5,908 bases of DNA from Desulfotignum sp. (lineage in GTDB: Bacteria; Desulfobacterota; Desulfobacteria; Desulfobacterales; Desulfobacteraceae): assembly GCA_011390235.1 (NCBI GenBank), contig JAABSS010000059.1, positions 1-5,908 on the forward strand. Direction: 5' to 3'. A program made the translations under genes and the position numbers. Under the pieces are notes generated by a model that saw only the letters and a program-made list of their open reading frames with translations, did no database searches and was not told the DNA's origin. This document shows positions 1-5,871 of the stretch, piece after piece (position 1 is the stretch's first letter; the number at the start of each line of letters is the position of its first letter).

Positions 1-1301
1 ATGGACAGACTGCAAAGGTCCCAGATGGAGAAGTTTCCGATCCTGACACTGGCAGATGCCGGGGTAAGACGTGAACCTTTGCACCGGGGACAGACAATGA
101 AGTTCATATATTGTTTGATATCTTCGCGCACAACAGGAGAATCGGTTTCATGGTACCGCCGTTTCAGATTGGGAATAATACCCTCAAATTTTTTTTGGTA
201 GATGATTTTTTTACCGGCCCGCTCCATATAAAAAGGGATTTTTTTTTGTCCGGATCCAAACAAAAGGATGTTTCGGAATTCTGAAGACAATTTTTTAAAA
301 GGGGTATAGATATCTTCTTGAAAATGGGTGGTAAGGGCATCCAGAAATTCCATGAACTGGACAGAATCTTTGTTCTGCCAGGGAAGCACAGCCCCCTGGC
401 GCAGGGATATATTGGGGTCGGGCACGACCAGGTGCGGATCAAACTCGGAAACGGTTCCCAGTCCATCACAATGGGGGCAGGCCCCCTGGGGGGAATTAAA
501 GGAAAAACTGGCAGGGGTGAATTCCGGATAACTGATATGGCAGTTTAAACAGGCGGCTGTTTCACTGAACAAAATATCCTGGTTCCGGTTAAGGTCCATA
601 ATAATGATGGGCCCTTCGGACATTGACAGGGCAAGTTCCAGAGAATCAGTGAGCCGTTTTTCAATACCGGGTTTGACAATGAGGCGGTCCACCACCGCTT
701 CAATATCATGTTTTTTGTTTTTTTCCAGCATCGGAGGATCCTGTGCGGAATGAATCCGGCCATCCACCCGAACCCTGGCAAATCCTTGTTTTTTGATCTG
801 AGCAAACACAGAGGTATGCTGTCCTTTTTTATTCCGGATCAGGGGGGCAAGAAGGATGAGCCGGTTTTGCCGGGGCATGTCCATGATCCGGTCACAGATC
901 TGATCAACAGACATGGCCTGGATCGGTTCTTTGCACAGATGGCAATAGGGGGTTCCCACTCTGGCGAACAACAGCCGCAGGTAGTCATAAATTTCGGTAA
1001 CAGTGCCCACCGTGGATCTGGGATTGTGCCCCGCGGTTTTTTGTTCAATGGCAATGGCAGGAGACAGGCCTTCAATGGCATCCACATCCGGTTTGTCCAT
1101 CTGTCCTAAAAACTGCCTGGCGTAGGTGGATAATGACTCCACGTACCGCCGCTGTCCCTCTGCAAACAAGGTGTCAAAGGCAAGGGTGGATTTGCCTGAC
1201 CCGGACAGACCGGTGATCACGGTGAAGCTGTTTTTGGGAATCTGCACATCAATGTTTTTCAGGTTGTGTTCCCTGGCCCCCTGAATAATGATTTTATCCA
1301 T
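1..1301 (-). CDS. uvrA: UvrABC excinuclease subunit A, N-terminal 433 codons (partial at window edge)
   Basis: UvrA is the DNA-damage-recognition ATPase of nucleotide excision repair; as a dimer it loads UvrB on lesions in the cytoplasm. Translation of the minus strand from ATG at 1301-1299 is open to the window edge with no frameshift. Visible landmarks are an N-terminus MDKIIIQGAREHNLKNI, Walker A GLSGSGKS (31-38), the UvrA block VESLSTYARQFLGQMDKP, the block AGHNPRSTVGTVTEIYDYLR, C120-x2-C123, a zinc-module CxxC pair at C251/C254 and C275/C278 (GACPHCDGLG), and C404-x2-C407 in CPRCKGSRL. The family is usually about 940 residues, so roughly the second half, with the second ABC ATPase half, lies left of position 1. 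The insertion region between the zinc module and CPRC resembles canonical UvrA, not a short paralogue. The start overlaps the pdxA stop by 8 bp, suggesting translational coupling; only a weak purine stretch precedes it. No SOS box is recognisable because the upstream DNA is pdxA coding sequence. Confidence 0.97.
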   Translation of the reverse strand, partial: MDKIIIQGAREHNLKNIDVQIPKNSFTVITGLSGSGKSTLAFDTLFAEGQRRYVESLSTYARQFLGQMDKPDVDAIEGLSPAIAIEQKTAGHNPRSTVGTVTEIYDYLRLLFARVGTPYCHLCKEPIQAMSVDQICDRIMDMPRQNRLILLAPLIRNKKGQHTSVFAQIKKQGFARVRVDGRIHSAQDPPMLEKNKKHDIEAVVDRLIVKPGIEKRLTDSLELALSMSEGPIIIMDLNRNQDILFSETAACLNCHISYPEFTPASFSFNSPQGACPHCDGLGTVSEFDPHLVVPDPNISLRQGAVLPWQNKDSVQFMEFLDALTTHFQEDIYTPFKKLSSEFRNILLFGSGQKKIPFYMERAGKKIIYQKKFEGIIPNLKRRYHETDSPVVREDIKQYMNFIVCPRCKGSRLTPASASVRIGNFSIWDLCSLS

Positions 1302-2340
1302 ACCCGTGGTCAGTCCTGTTACGGGCTTGAAAAACCGCCATCTTCACAGCCTGTACAAGACTGGTCGGATCTGCTTTTCCCTGCCAGGCAATATCATAGG
1401 CTGTGCCGTGGTCCACAGATGTCCGGATGATGGGCAGTCCCAGCGTAATGTTGACCCCGTCCGCAAAATGGATCAGTTTAAAGGGGATCAGTCCCTGGTC
1501 ATGGTACATGCACACCACAGCATCATATTTTTTGTTCAGGGCATGGAAGAATACCGTGTCCGGCGGCAGCGGGCCCACAACATCACAGTTTTTTGTGCCT
1601 GCTGCCCGGACAGCCGGTGCAATGATGTCATGTTCCTGTGTGCCAAAAAGACCGGCTTCTCCGGCGTGGGGATTGAGGCCTGCCACGGCCACTTTGGGAT
1701 GAAGCATATTGAAACGGTTTTGCAGCGCATCCCGGGTCAGCAGGATAGTGTCCACAATTTTATCTCGGTTGAGGGATCGGCAAACGTTTTCCAGGGGAAT
1801 ATGGATGGTCACCAGCACAACCTTTAAACGGTTTCCCGCCAACATCATGGCAAATTTTCGGGTACCGGTCTGGTGGGCGATCATTTCAGTGTGACCATGA
1901 AACGGTGAACCAGCAAGGGTAAGGCCGGTTTTGGTGATGGGGCAGGTGACCAGAGCGGCAATCTTTTGCTGCATGGCAAGGCGCACCCCGGATGTGATAT
2001 AATCTGCCATGGCCTGTCCCATATCCGGGGTCATGGATGTATCTGCCCGTAGATTTGTCCGGAGATTGGAAACTGCCAGCAGATTAAGATAAGCCGGTTC
2101 ATACACACCATTTTTTGGGACAGAGATCTGGTGCAGGGTCATGGATGTGGAAAATTGTGAAAGGGCATATGCCATGACATGGGGATCTCCTATGACAACG
2201 GGTCTGCAGATGTCATACATACCTGGATGCTGCAATGCCTTGATTAGGATTTCAGGACCTATGCCAAGGGGGTCTCCCATGGAAATACCGATAACAGGCC
2301 GGGTCTGTGCAGATGCCTTTGGTTTAAAAACAGATACCAT
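1294..2340 (-). CDS. pdxA: 4-hydroxythreonine-4-phosphate dehydrogenase PdxA
   Basis: PdxA performs the NAD-dependent oxidation of 4-phosphohydroxy-L-threonine in DXP-dependent pyridoxal phosphate synthesis; the product is condensed by PdxJ with deoxyxylulose phosphate. The 348-residue product is near the usual 330. Motifs in order: GISMGDPLGIGPE (18-30), the metal-ligand segment GHTEMIA with H150, VTIHIPLENV (177-186), GLNPHAGEAG with H225, GPLPPDTVF (256-264), MYHDQGL with H280, and LPIIRTSVDHGTAYDIAW. The three histidines match the divalent-metal ligands of the family (E. coli H166, H211, H266). The ATG at 2340 is the first in frame and gives about 15 residues before the first conserved strand; no good Shine-Dalgarno precedes it. 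The gene is followed without a gap by uvrA (8-bp overlap). A strong minus-strand promoter with an overlapping palindrome lies 30-65 bp upstream, so transcription of both genes may be repressor-controlled. Functional residues look intact. Confidence 0.97.
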   Translation of the reverse strand: MVSVFKPKASAQTRPVIGISMGDPLGIGPEILIKALQHPGMYDICRPVVIGDPHVMAYALSQFSTSMTLHQISVPKNGVYEPAYLNLLAVSNLRTNLRADTSMTPDMGQAMADYITSGVRLAMQQKIAALVTCPITKTGLTLAGSPFHGHTEMIAHQTGTRKFAMMLAGNRLKVVLVTIHIPLENVCRSLNRDKIVDTILLTRDALQNRFNMLHPKVAVAGLNPHAGEAGLFGTQEHDIIAPAVRAAGTKNCDVVGPLPPDTVFFHALNKKYDAVVCMYHDQGLIPFKLIHFADGVNITLGLPIIRTSVDHGTAYDIAWQGKADPTSLVQAVKMAVFQARNRTDHGYG

Positions 2341-2372
2341 ATATATTGGAAGAACTGTTAAGGGGTTAAAAT

Positions 2373-2391
2373 TGCCAATATACTATTGGCA
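2373..2391. promoter_or_regulatory. Perfect palindrome over the pdxA -10 box, candidate operator
   Basis: TGCCAATA-TAC-TATTGGCA is a perfect inverted repeat with 8-bp arms and a 3-bp centre. The predicted pdxA -10 hexamer (2377-2382) lies wholly inside it. Dyads of this size placed over a -10 box typically bind a dimeric helix-turn-helix repressor. No regulator gene is in the window and the motif does not match a site I can name. The hairpin has no T-run, so a terminator is unlikely. Confidence 0.55.
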
Positions 2392-2405
2392 GTGCGGATT
2401 GTAAA
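2377..2405 (-). promoter_or_regulatory. Predicted sigma70-type promoter of the pdxA-uvrA operon
   Basis: Read on the minus strand, TTTACA (plus 2405-2400) and TATATT (plus 2382-2377) are separated by exactly 17 bp; each differs from consensus at one base. Transcription would start near 2370, giving a leader of about 30 nt before the pdxA ATG at 2340. Position, spacing and strand all fit pdxA. The assignment rests on sequence similarity alone. Confidence 0.65.
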
Positions 2406-2449
2406 TATGGGGGGGCCTGATAAATTGTGAAACCATTGGTATCACGGAA

Positions 2450-2478
2450 TTGACAAAAAATTCCAAATTTTGTTTAAT
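2450..2478 (+). promoter_or_regulatory. Near-consensus sigma70-type promoter directed toward the dnaA-type gene
   Basis: TTGACA (2450-2455, perfect -35) and TTTAAT (2473-2478, one mismatch to TATAAT) are separated by 17 bp. This is the best promoter match in the window. The start would be near 2485, implying a leader of about 330-350 nt before the initiator gene, or a separate short transcript. AT-rich surroundings raise the chance of a random match, but the perfect -35 and ideal spacing argue for it. Confidence 0.55.
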
Positions 2479-2482
2479 TTGG
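2463..2482. repeat. Inverted repeat overlapping the plus-strand -10 box
   Basis: CCAAATT-N6-AATTTGG has perfect 7-bp arms. The -10 hexamer at 2473-2478 spans the last three bases of the spacer and the start of the right arm. The right arm continues as TTGGCA (2479-2484), the same hexamer as in the right arm of the pdxA palindrome (2386-2391), but the arm spacing differs by 5 bp, so a shared regulator is only a possibility. Confidence 0.35.
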
Positions 2483-2703
2483 CAAAAAAGTGAGAAAAAC
2501 AGAGTAAAACAAAGAAAAAGTATTTTCAGCCAATTTGAAAAAAAGCAAGAACCAATGAAATTTCCTAAAAAAATAAGGCCTTGGGGAAGTGGTTGTTATT
2601 TTTAAAAATAATCTTGTTTCACAAAAAAAAATATTAAATTTCAAATAGTTGAATAATTGTGCCAGACAAAATACTCATCTTCTCCTAACATGAATTATCC
2701 GGT

Positions 2704-2732
2704 TTGACCAAGAATCCATATTCGCATAGAAA
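2704..2732 (+). promoter_or_regulatory. Weak proximal promoter candidate for the dnaA-type gene
   Basis: TTGACC (2704-2709) and TAGAAA (2727-2732) are 17 bp apart, matching consensus at five and four of six positions. A start near 2739 would leave a leader of roughly 95 nt, more usual than that of the distal promoter. A second proximal candidate is TTGACA at 2791-2796 with TATGAA at 2813-2818 (16-bp spacer), but its start near 2825 would fall inside the ribosome-binding sequence, so it suits the gene less well. Confidence 0.3.
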
Positions 2733-2813
2733 AACCTATACTTTTTTTTGGTCTGCAAGTATTCAGTGATTAGCGGGTAATTCGGTACAATTGACAATAA
2801 CTCCAATTTTTGT

Positions 2814-4226
2814 ATGAAGGGAAAGGTCTGCTTGTTGAAAACCATGGACGGATACTGGGTACAGGTTAAATCTCAAATCAAAAAATCAATCCCTGATCAC
2901 AGCTACAGAATGTGGATAGATCCGGTTAACCTCCTGGAACATAAAGACGGCTGCATATGCCTGTCCACTCCCAATGCCTTTTTTGTCAGGCGCCTGAAGG
3001 AAAATTATCAGGCTTTGCTTGAAAAAGAATTCAAAAAGCTCGGACAGTCGGTGCGCATTGAGTTTAAAACACAGCAATCTTCTGAAAAACCCTCTTCTGA
3101 AAAACCCATTGATAACGCGGTTGGTGCAACAGTGTTAACCGCTGAAGCAAAAAAATCCATCCAGGCATCTCTGCCCGGGTTTGGCAGCTGCTTCAACTGT
3201 GGCAGAATGCTCAAAAAAGGATACACCTTTGATGATTTTGTGGTGGGGGACAATTCCAGTTTTGCCTATAGCGCATCCTTGTCTCTTGCTGAAGGAAAAA
3301 TGAATGGTGCCGGCATTCTGTATCTTCTGGGCAAAACCGGCCTGGGAAAAAGCCATCTTTCCCAGGCGGTTGGCCACCATGTTGTTACCAGTAAACGTTC
3401 TTTGCGGGTCTATTATGTAACAGCCGAGGATTTTACCAATGAAATGATTTTTTCCTTGAAAAATAACACCATTGATACTTTCAAGGAAAAGTACCGCAAA
3501 AAATGCGAGATGCTTATTCTGGAAGATATTCATTTTTTATCCGGAAAAAAAGCCATCCAGAAGGAACTGGCCATTACCCTGGATTATCTGCTCGACGCTG
3601 ACCGCAAAATCATCTTTTCAGGGTGTGACCTTCCCGATGATATTCCCAAAATCGATGACCAGCTGCGGTCGCGTTTGACCATGGGCCTGGTTACAGAAAT
3701 CCAGGCACCGGATTTTAAGACGCGGGTGAAAATCCTCAGAAGAAAATCAAAATCCCTTAACTGTCTGATTCCCGCCCAGGTCACTGAATATATTGCCCAG
3801 GAATTGTGTGATGATGTCAGGCAGCTGGAAAGCGGGCTTTTCGGGGTGGTAGCCAAAGGCCAGCTTCTGGGCTGCAATATTGATATTGAACTGGCAAAAA
3901 GCGTTCTGGCCAATATCCGCAAACACCAGAAGCGCATCACCATTGACGTGATCAAAAAACTGGTATGTAAAGAATATGCCATAACCGAACAGGCTCTTGT
4001 TTCCAAATCCCGGAAAAAAAATATTGTCAAACCCCGTCAGGTGGCGATCTTTCTGTCCAGAAAATATACTGATCAGCCCATCAAGAAAATCGGGTCAAGC
4101 TTCAAGCGCTACCATGCAACAGCCATTTATTCGGTGAATGCAGTTGAAAAAGAACTCAGACACAAAGGGGTTTTGTTTGAACAGGTCCAGTACCTGTCCA
4201 AAAAAATTGAATCAGGTAAATTCTAA
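2814..4226 (+). CDS. dnaA: DnaA-type replication initiator ATPase with divergent DNA-binding signature
   Basis: DnaA proteins bind DnaA boxes, oligomerise with ATP and open the origin. The 470-codon frame (about 463 if TTG 2835 is the start) has all four domains. Domain I shows W15 and YRMWIDP (31-37) with CLSTPNAFFVRRL. A short domain II contains a tandem SSEKP duplication. In domain III, YTFDDFVVG leads to Walker A GKTGLGKS (173-180), Walker B LILEDIHFL (234-242; E237-D238 where most have DD), arginine finger R287 in LRSRL and sensor II R336 in VRQLES. Domain IV contains SKSRKKNIVKPRQ with R400 matching the minor-groove R399 of E. coli. The signature GGRDHTTV is replaced, without gaps, by KRYHATAI (431-438): D433 becomes H and H434 becomes A, while T435 is kept. 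A CFNC motif (126-129) sits at the domain II/III border. The next gene begins directly after its stop. Membership in the family is certain; whether it is the main initiator or a paralogue cannot be decided here. Confidence 0.93.
   Translation: MKGKVCLLKTMDGYWVQVKSQIKKSIPDHSYRMWIDPVNLLEHKDGCICLSTPNAFFVRRLKENYQALLEKEFKKLGQSVRIEFKTQQSSEKPSSEKPIDNAVGATVLTAEAKKSIQASLPGFGSCFNCGRMLKKGYTFDDFVVGDNSSFAYSASLSLAEGKMNGAGILYLLGKTGLGKSHLSQAVGHHVVTSKRSLRVYYVTAEDFTNEMIFSLKNNTIDTFKEKYRKKCEMLILEDIHFLSGKKAIQKELAITLDYLLDADRKIIFSGCDLPDDIPKIDDQLRSRLTMGLVTEIQAPDFKTRVKILRRKSKSLNCLIPAQVTEYIAQELCDDVRQLESGLFGVVAKGQLLGCNIDIELAKSVLANIRKHQKRITIDVIKKLVCKEYAITEQALVSKSRKKNIVKPRQVAIFLSRKYTDQPIKKIGSSFKRYHATAIYSVNAVEKELRHKGVLFEQVQYLSKKIESGKF
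2816..2826 (+). promoter_or_regulatory. Shine-Dalgarno-like purine run that argues for a later dnaA start
   Basis: The run GAAGGGAAAGG lies just inside the longest reading frame, while nothing resembling a ribosome-binding site precedes ATG 2814. Its 3' AAAGG is 5 nt from TTG 2832, 8 nt from TTG 2835 and 17 nt from ATG 2844. The spacing best fits TTG 2835. That would put the conserved domain I tryptophan at residue 8, close to its place in E. coli DnaA, instead of at residue 15. Confidence 0.5.
3078..3107 (+). repeat. Perfect 15-bp tandem duplication in the domain II linker
   Basis: TCTTCTGAAAAACCC occurs twice head to tail (3078-3092 and 3093-3107), in frame, encoding SSEKP-SSEKP at residues 89-98 of the initiator. 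Identical codons suggest a recent slippage duplication in the flexible linker, which tolerates length change. Confidence 0.9.
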
Positions 4227-5606
4227 ATGGGTATGAGCGAATCTGTCTTCAGGCAGCTGGAAAAACTTGCGGGCAAAAATTTTATCACCCGGAAAAAAGA
4301 AGATCTTCTGTGCTATTCCTATGATGCCACAGGCCAATCCTGCCTGCCCGATGCTGTAATATTTCCGGATTCAGAAGCCCGGGTGGCACAAATCATGAAA
4401 CTGGCCTGGGAAAATTATTTGCCCGTTATTCCCAGGGGAAGCGGGTCAGGCATGACCGGCGGGGCGGTGCCGATCCAGGGGGGACTGGTGCTGGCAACCT
4501 CCCGGATGAACAGGATTCTTGACATTGATGAACAAAATTTTACGGCAACCGTGGAGCCCGGAGTCATCGTATCCCATCTGCACACGGCAGTGGAGGCGTG
4601 CGGCCTTTTTTATCCCCCGGATCCGGCCAGCGCAGCTGTCTGCACCATTGGCGGCAATGTCGGAGAGTGTGCCGGCGGCCCCAGGGCGGTGAAATACGGG
4701 GTGACCAGAGAATATGTACTCGGGCTTCAAGCGGTGCTGCCCTGCGGTGATATTATCCGTACCGGGGTTTCCACAGCCAAGGGGGTGGCGGGATACGACC
4801 TGACCCGCCTTATTGTAGGATCGGAAGGCACCCTGGCCCTGGTGACCCGCATTGTTCTCAAACTGCTGCCCAAACCCGAATGTGTGGCAACCCTGGCCGT
4901 GTGTTTTGATGACATGCACACGGCTGCCCGGGCCGTATCCGGTATCATGCGGCTGGCTGTGATTCCCAGGTGTGTGGAATATCTGGATGCAGCTTCCCTG
5001 GATCTGGTAAAAAACCATTTGCGCTTTGTGCTGCCCGGCCAGGCCCGGGCATTGCTGATTCTGGAGGTGGACGGAGATGTCGGGACCGTGAAGACCCAGG
5101 CAGATCTGATCACCCGGTTCTGTAAAAAAGCCGGGGCTCTGGATATCCGTACGGCTAAAGATCCAGGGGAAGCGGCAGCCTTATGGGAGGCCAGAAAAGC
5201 CTTGTCCCCCATTCTCTATAAAATCGCCAACCAGAAGATCAATGAAGATATTGTGGTGCCCATATCCAGGATTCCGGACATGGTAACGTGCATTGAACAG
5301 ATACAACAGGAATCAGGCCTGACCATTGTCAGTTTCGGCCATGCCGGAGACGGCAACATCCACTGCAATATCATGTATGACAAACAAAACGCATCCCAGA
5401 CAGAAAAGGCCAAAAAAGCGGTGGACAAACTGTTTGACGCAACCATTGCTTTAGGCGGAACCATTACCGGTGAACACGGAGTGGGGCTTACCAAAATGGC
5501 TTATCTGTCCCTGGAAATCGGTCCTGTTGAGCAGGATATCATGAAAAAAATAAAGGCTGTATTTGATCCCCGCCAGATTTTGAATCCCGGCAAAATTTTT
5601 TCCTGA
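4227..5606 (+). CDS. FAD-binding 2-hydroxyacid oxidase, GlcD / D-lactate dehydrogenase family
   Basis: This 459-residue flavoenzyme belongs to the vanillyl-alcohol-oxidase/PCMH-type FAD family that oxidises D-lactate, glycolate or related 2-hydroxyacids. The N-terminal FAD domain (about 38-215) has PRGSGSGMTGGA (69-80), TVEPGV (108-113), YPPDPAS (129-135), the TIGGNVGECAGGPRAVKYG block (140-158) and GYDLTRLIVGSEGTLALVT (189-207). The C-terminal oxidase domain (about 215-458) has EDIVVPISRIP (340-350), GHAGDGNIH (371-379) with the metal-type histidines H372 and H379, GEHGVG (415-420) and the terminal NPGKIF. Length and motifs are complete. ATG 4227 abuts the initiator stop; ATG 4233 is an alternative start, and a weak AGGT at 4214-4217 precedes both. 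No GlcE/GlcF, Fe-S partner or lactate permease is present, so substrate and electron acceptor are unknown. No signal peptide or membrane segment is evident, so it is probably cytoplasmic or peripheral. Confidence 0.93.
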   Translation: MGMSESVFRQLEKLAGKNFITRKKEDLLCYSYDATGQSCLPDAVIFPDSEARVAQIMKLAWENYLPVIPRGSGSGMTGGAVPIQGGLVLATSRMNRILDIDEQNFTATVEPGVIVSHLHTAVEACGLFYPPDPASAAVCTIGGNVGECAGGPRAVKYGVTREYVLGLQAVLPCGDIIRTGVSTAKGVAGYDLTRLIVGSEGTLALVTRIVLKLLPKPECVATLAVCFDDMHTAARAVSGIMRLAVIPRCVEYLDAASLDLVKNHLRFVLPGQARALLILEVDGDVGTVKTQADLITRFCKKAGALDIRTAKDPGEAAALWEARKALSPILYKIANQKINEDIVVPISRIPDMVTCIEQIQQESGLTIVSFGHAGDGNIHCNIMYDKQNASQTEKAKKAVDKLFDATIALGGTITGEHGVGLTKMAYLSLEIGPVEQDIMKKIKAVFDPRQILNPGKIFS

Positions 5607-5612
5607 TGGCCG

Positions 5613-5810
5613 TTAGTTGGGTTTTACCGCATAATGGTTGGGAATGAGCAGTCTTTCCAGTATGTCGGTTTTGGGATGTCTGCTGCGCATAAGACAGCAT
5701 CGGATTGACATGGCGCAATAGGTGAAGCACAGCTTGTTGTTTTTACTGAATTCGCCAAAACATTCAGGAATATCCATTGAATCCTGTCTTTCACGGTCGC
5801 TGATAGTCAT
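5613..5810 (-). CDS. Small cysteine-rich protein, function unknown
   Basis: A 65-codon frame convergent with the oxidase, its stop only 6 bp beyond that gene's stop. It contains C17-x10-C28-x3-C32-x5-C38-C39 within a segment reading CFGEFSKNNKLCFTYC, then a basic, non-cysteine tail. This Cys spacing resembles short metal-binding or Fe-S-like motifs, and I have the impression of similar small cysteine-rich hypotheticals in deltaproteobacteria, but I cannot name a family. Two starts are possible: ATG 5810 (AGGA about 12 nt upstream) and ATG 5777 (AGG 5 nt upstream, giving 54 residues with all cysteines kept). The second has the better ribosome-binding spacing. No membrane segment or signal peptide is visible. 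It is preferred over the overlapping minus frame at 5539-5730, which runs into the oxidase gene. Confidence 0.6.
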   Translation of the reverse strand: MTISDRERQDSMDIPECFGEFSKNNKLCFTYCAMSIRCCLMRSRHPKTDILERLLIPNHYAVKPN

Positions 5811-5871
5811 CTGGTTCAGTTATCCTGTATGTGCCTTGTATTTGTAAAAAATGTGCAAACTGTGCAATTGT

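Larger units (their letters stand above)
2341..2813. other. AT-rich divergent intergenic region between pdxA and the dnaA-type gene
   Basis: This stretch of about 470 bp has no credible protein gene. Its left part holds the pdxA promoter and palindrome, then a G7 run at about 2409-2415. From about 2440 to 2690 it is strongly AT-rich with A- and T-tracts and a 16-bp all-AT perfect palindrome (TTATTTTT-AAAAATAA, 2596-2611). It carries several plus-strand promoter candidates. The word GTTTCACAA occurs once on each strand (2616-2624 plus; 2433-2425 minus). I found no exact DnaA box (TTATCCACA) here, so an origin role is possible but unsupported beyond AT-richness and position next to a dnaA-type gene. 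Confidence 0.7.

Noticed and set aside
708..1109. Plus-strand 133-codon open frame
   Set aside because: Antisense to uvrA, which is continuous and motif-complete on the minus strand.
1288..1827. Plus-strand 179-codon open frame
   Set aside because: It is antisense to pdxA, whose minus-strand product carries every family motif; the plus translation shows no recognisable domain.
2386..2402. Sigma54-like TTGGCAG...TTGTA on the plus strand
   Set aside because: The conserved GG and GC dinucleotides are not at the required 10-bp spacing.
2555..2605. 16-residue peptide MKFPKKIRPWGSGCYF in the spacer, a possible leader peptide
   Set aside because: No Shine-Dalgarno precedes it, no attenuator hairpin pair follows, and such short frames are expected by chance.
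2695..2703. DnaA-box-like TTATCCGGT
   Set aside because: The last three bases, which form the ACA core of the box, all differ.
4446..5018. Minus-strand 190-codon open frame
   Set aside because: Antisense to the FAD oxidase; the length reflects GC-rich codon use of the real gene, and the translation is low-information and His/Gly-rich.
5600..5640. Bidirectional terminator between the convergent oxidase and small gene
   Set aside because: No stable GC hairpin followed by a T-run is visible; only 6 bp separate the stop codons.
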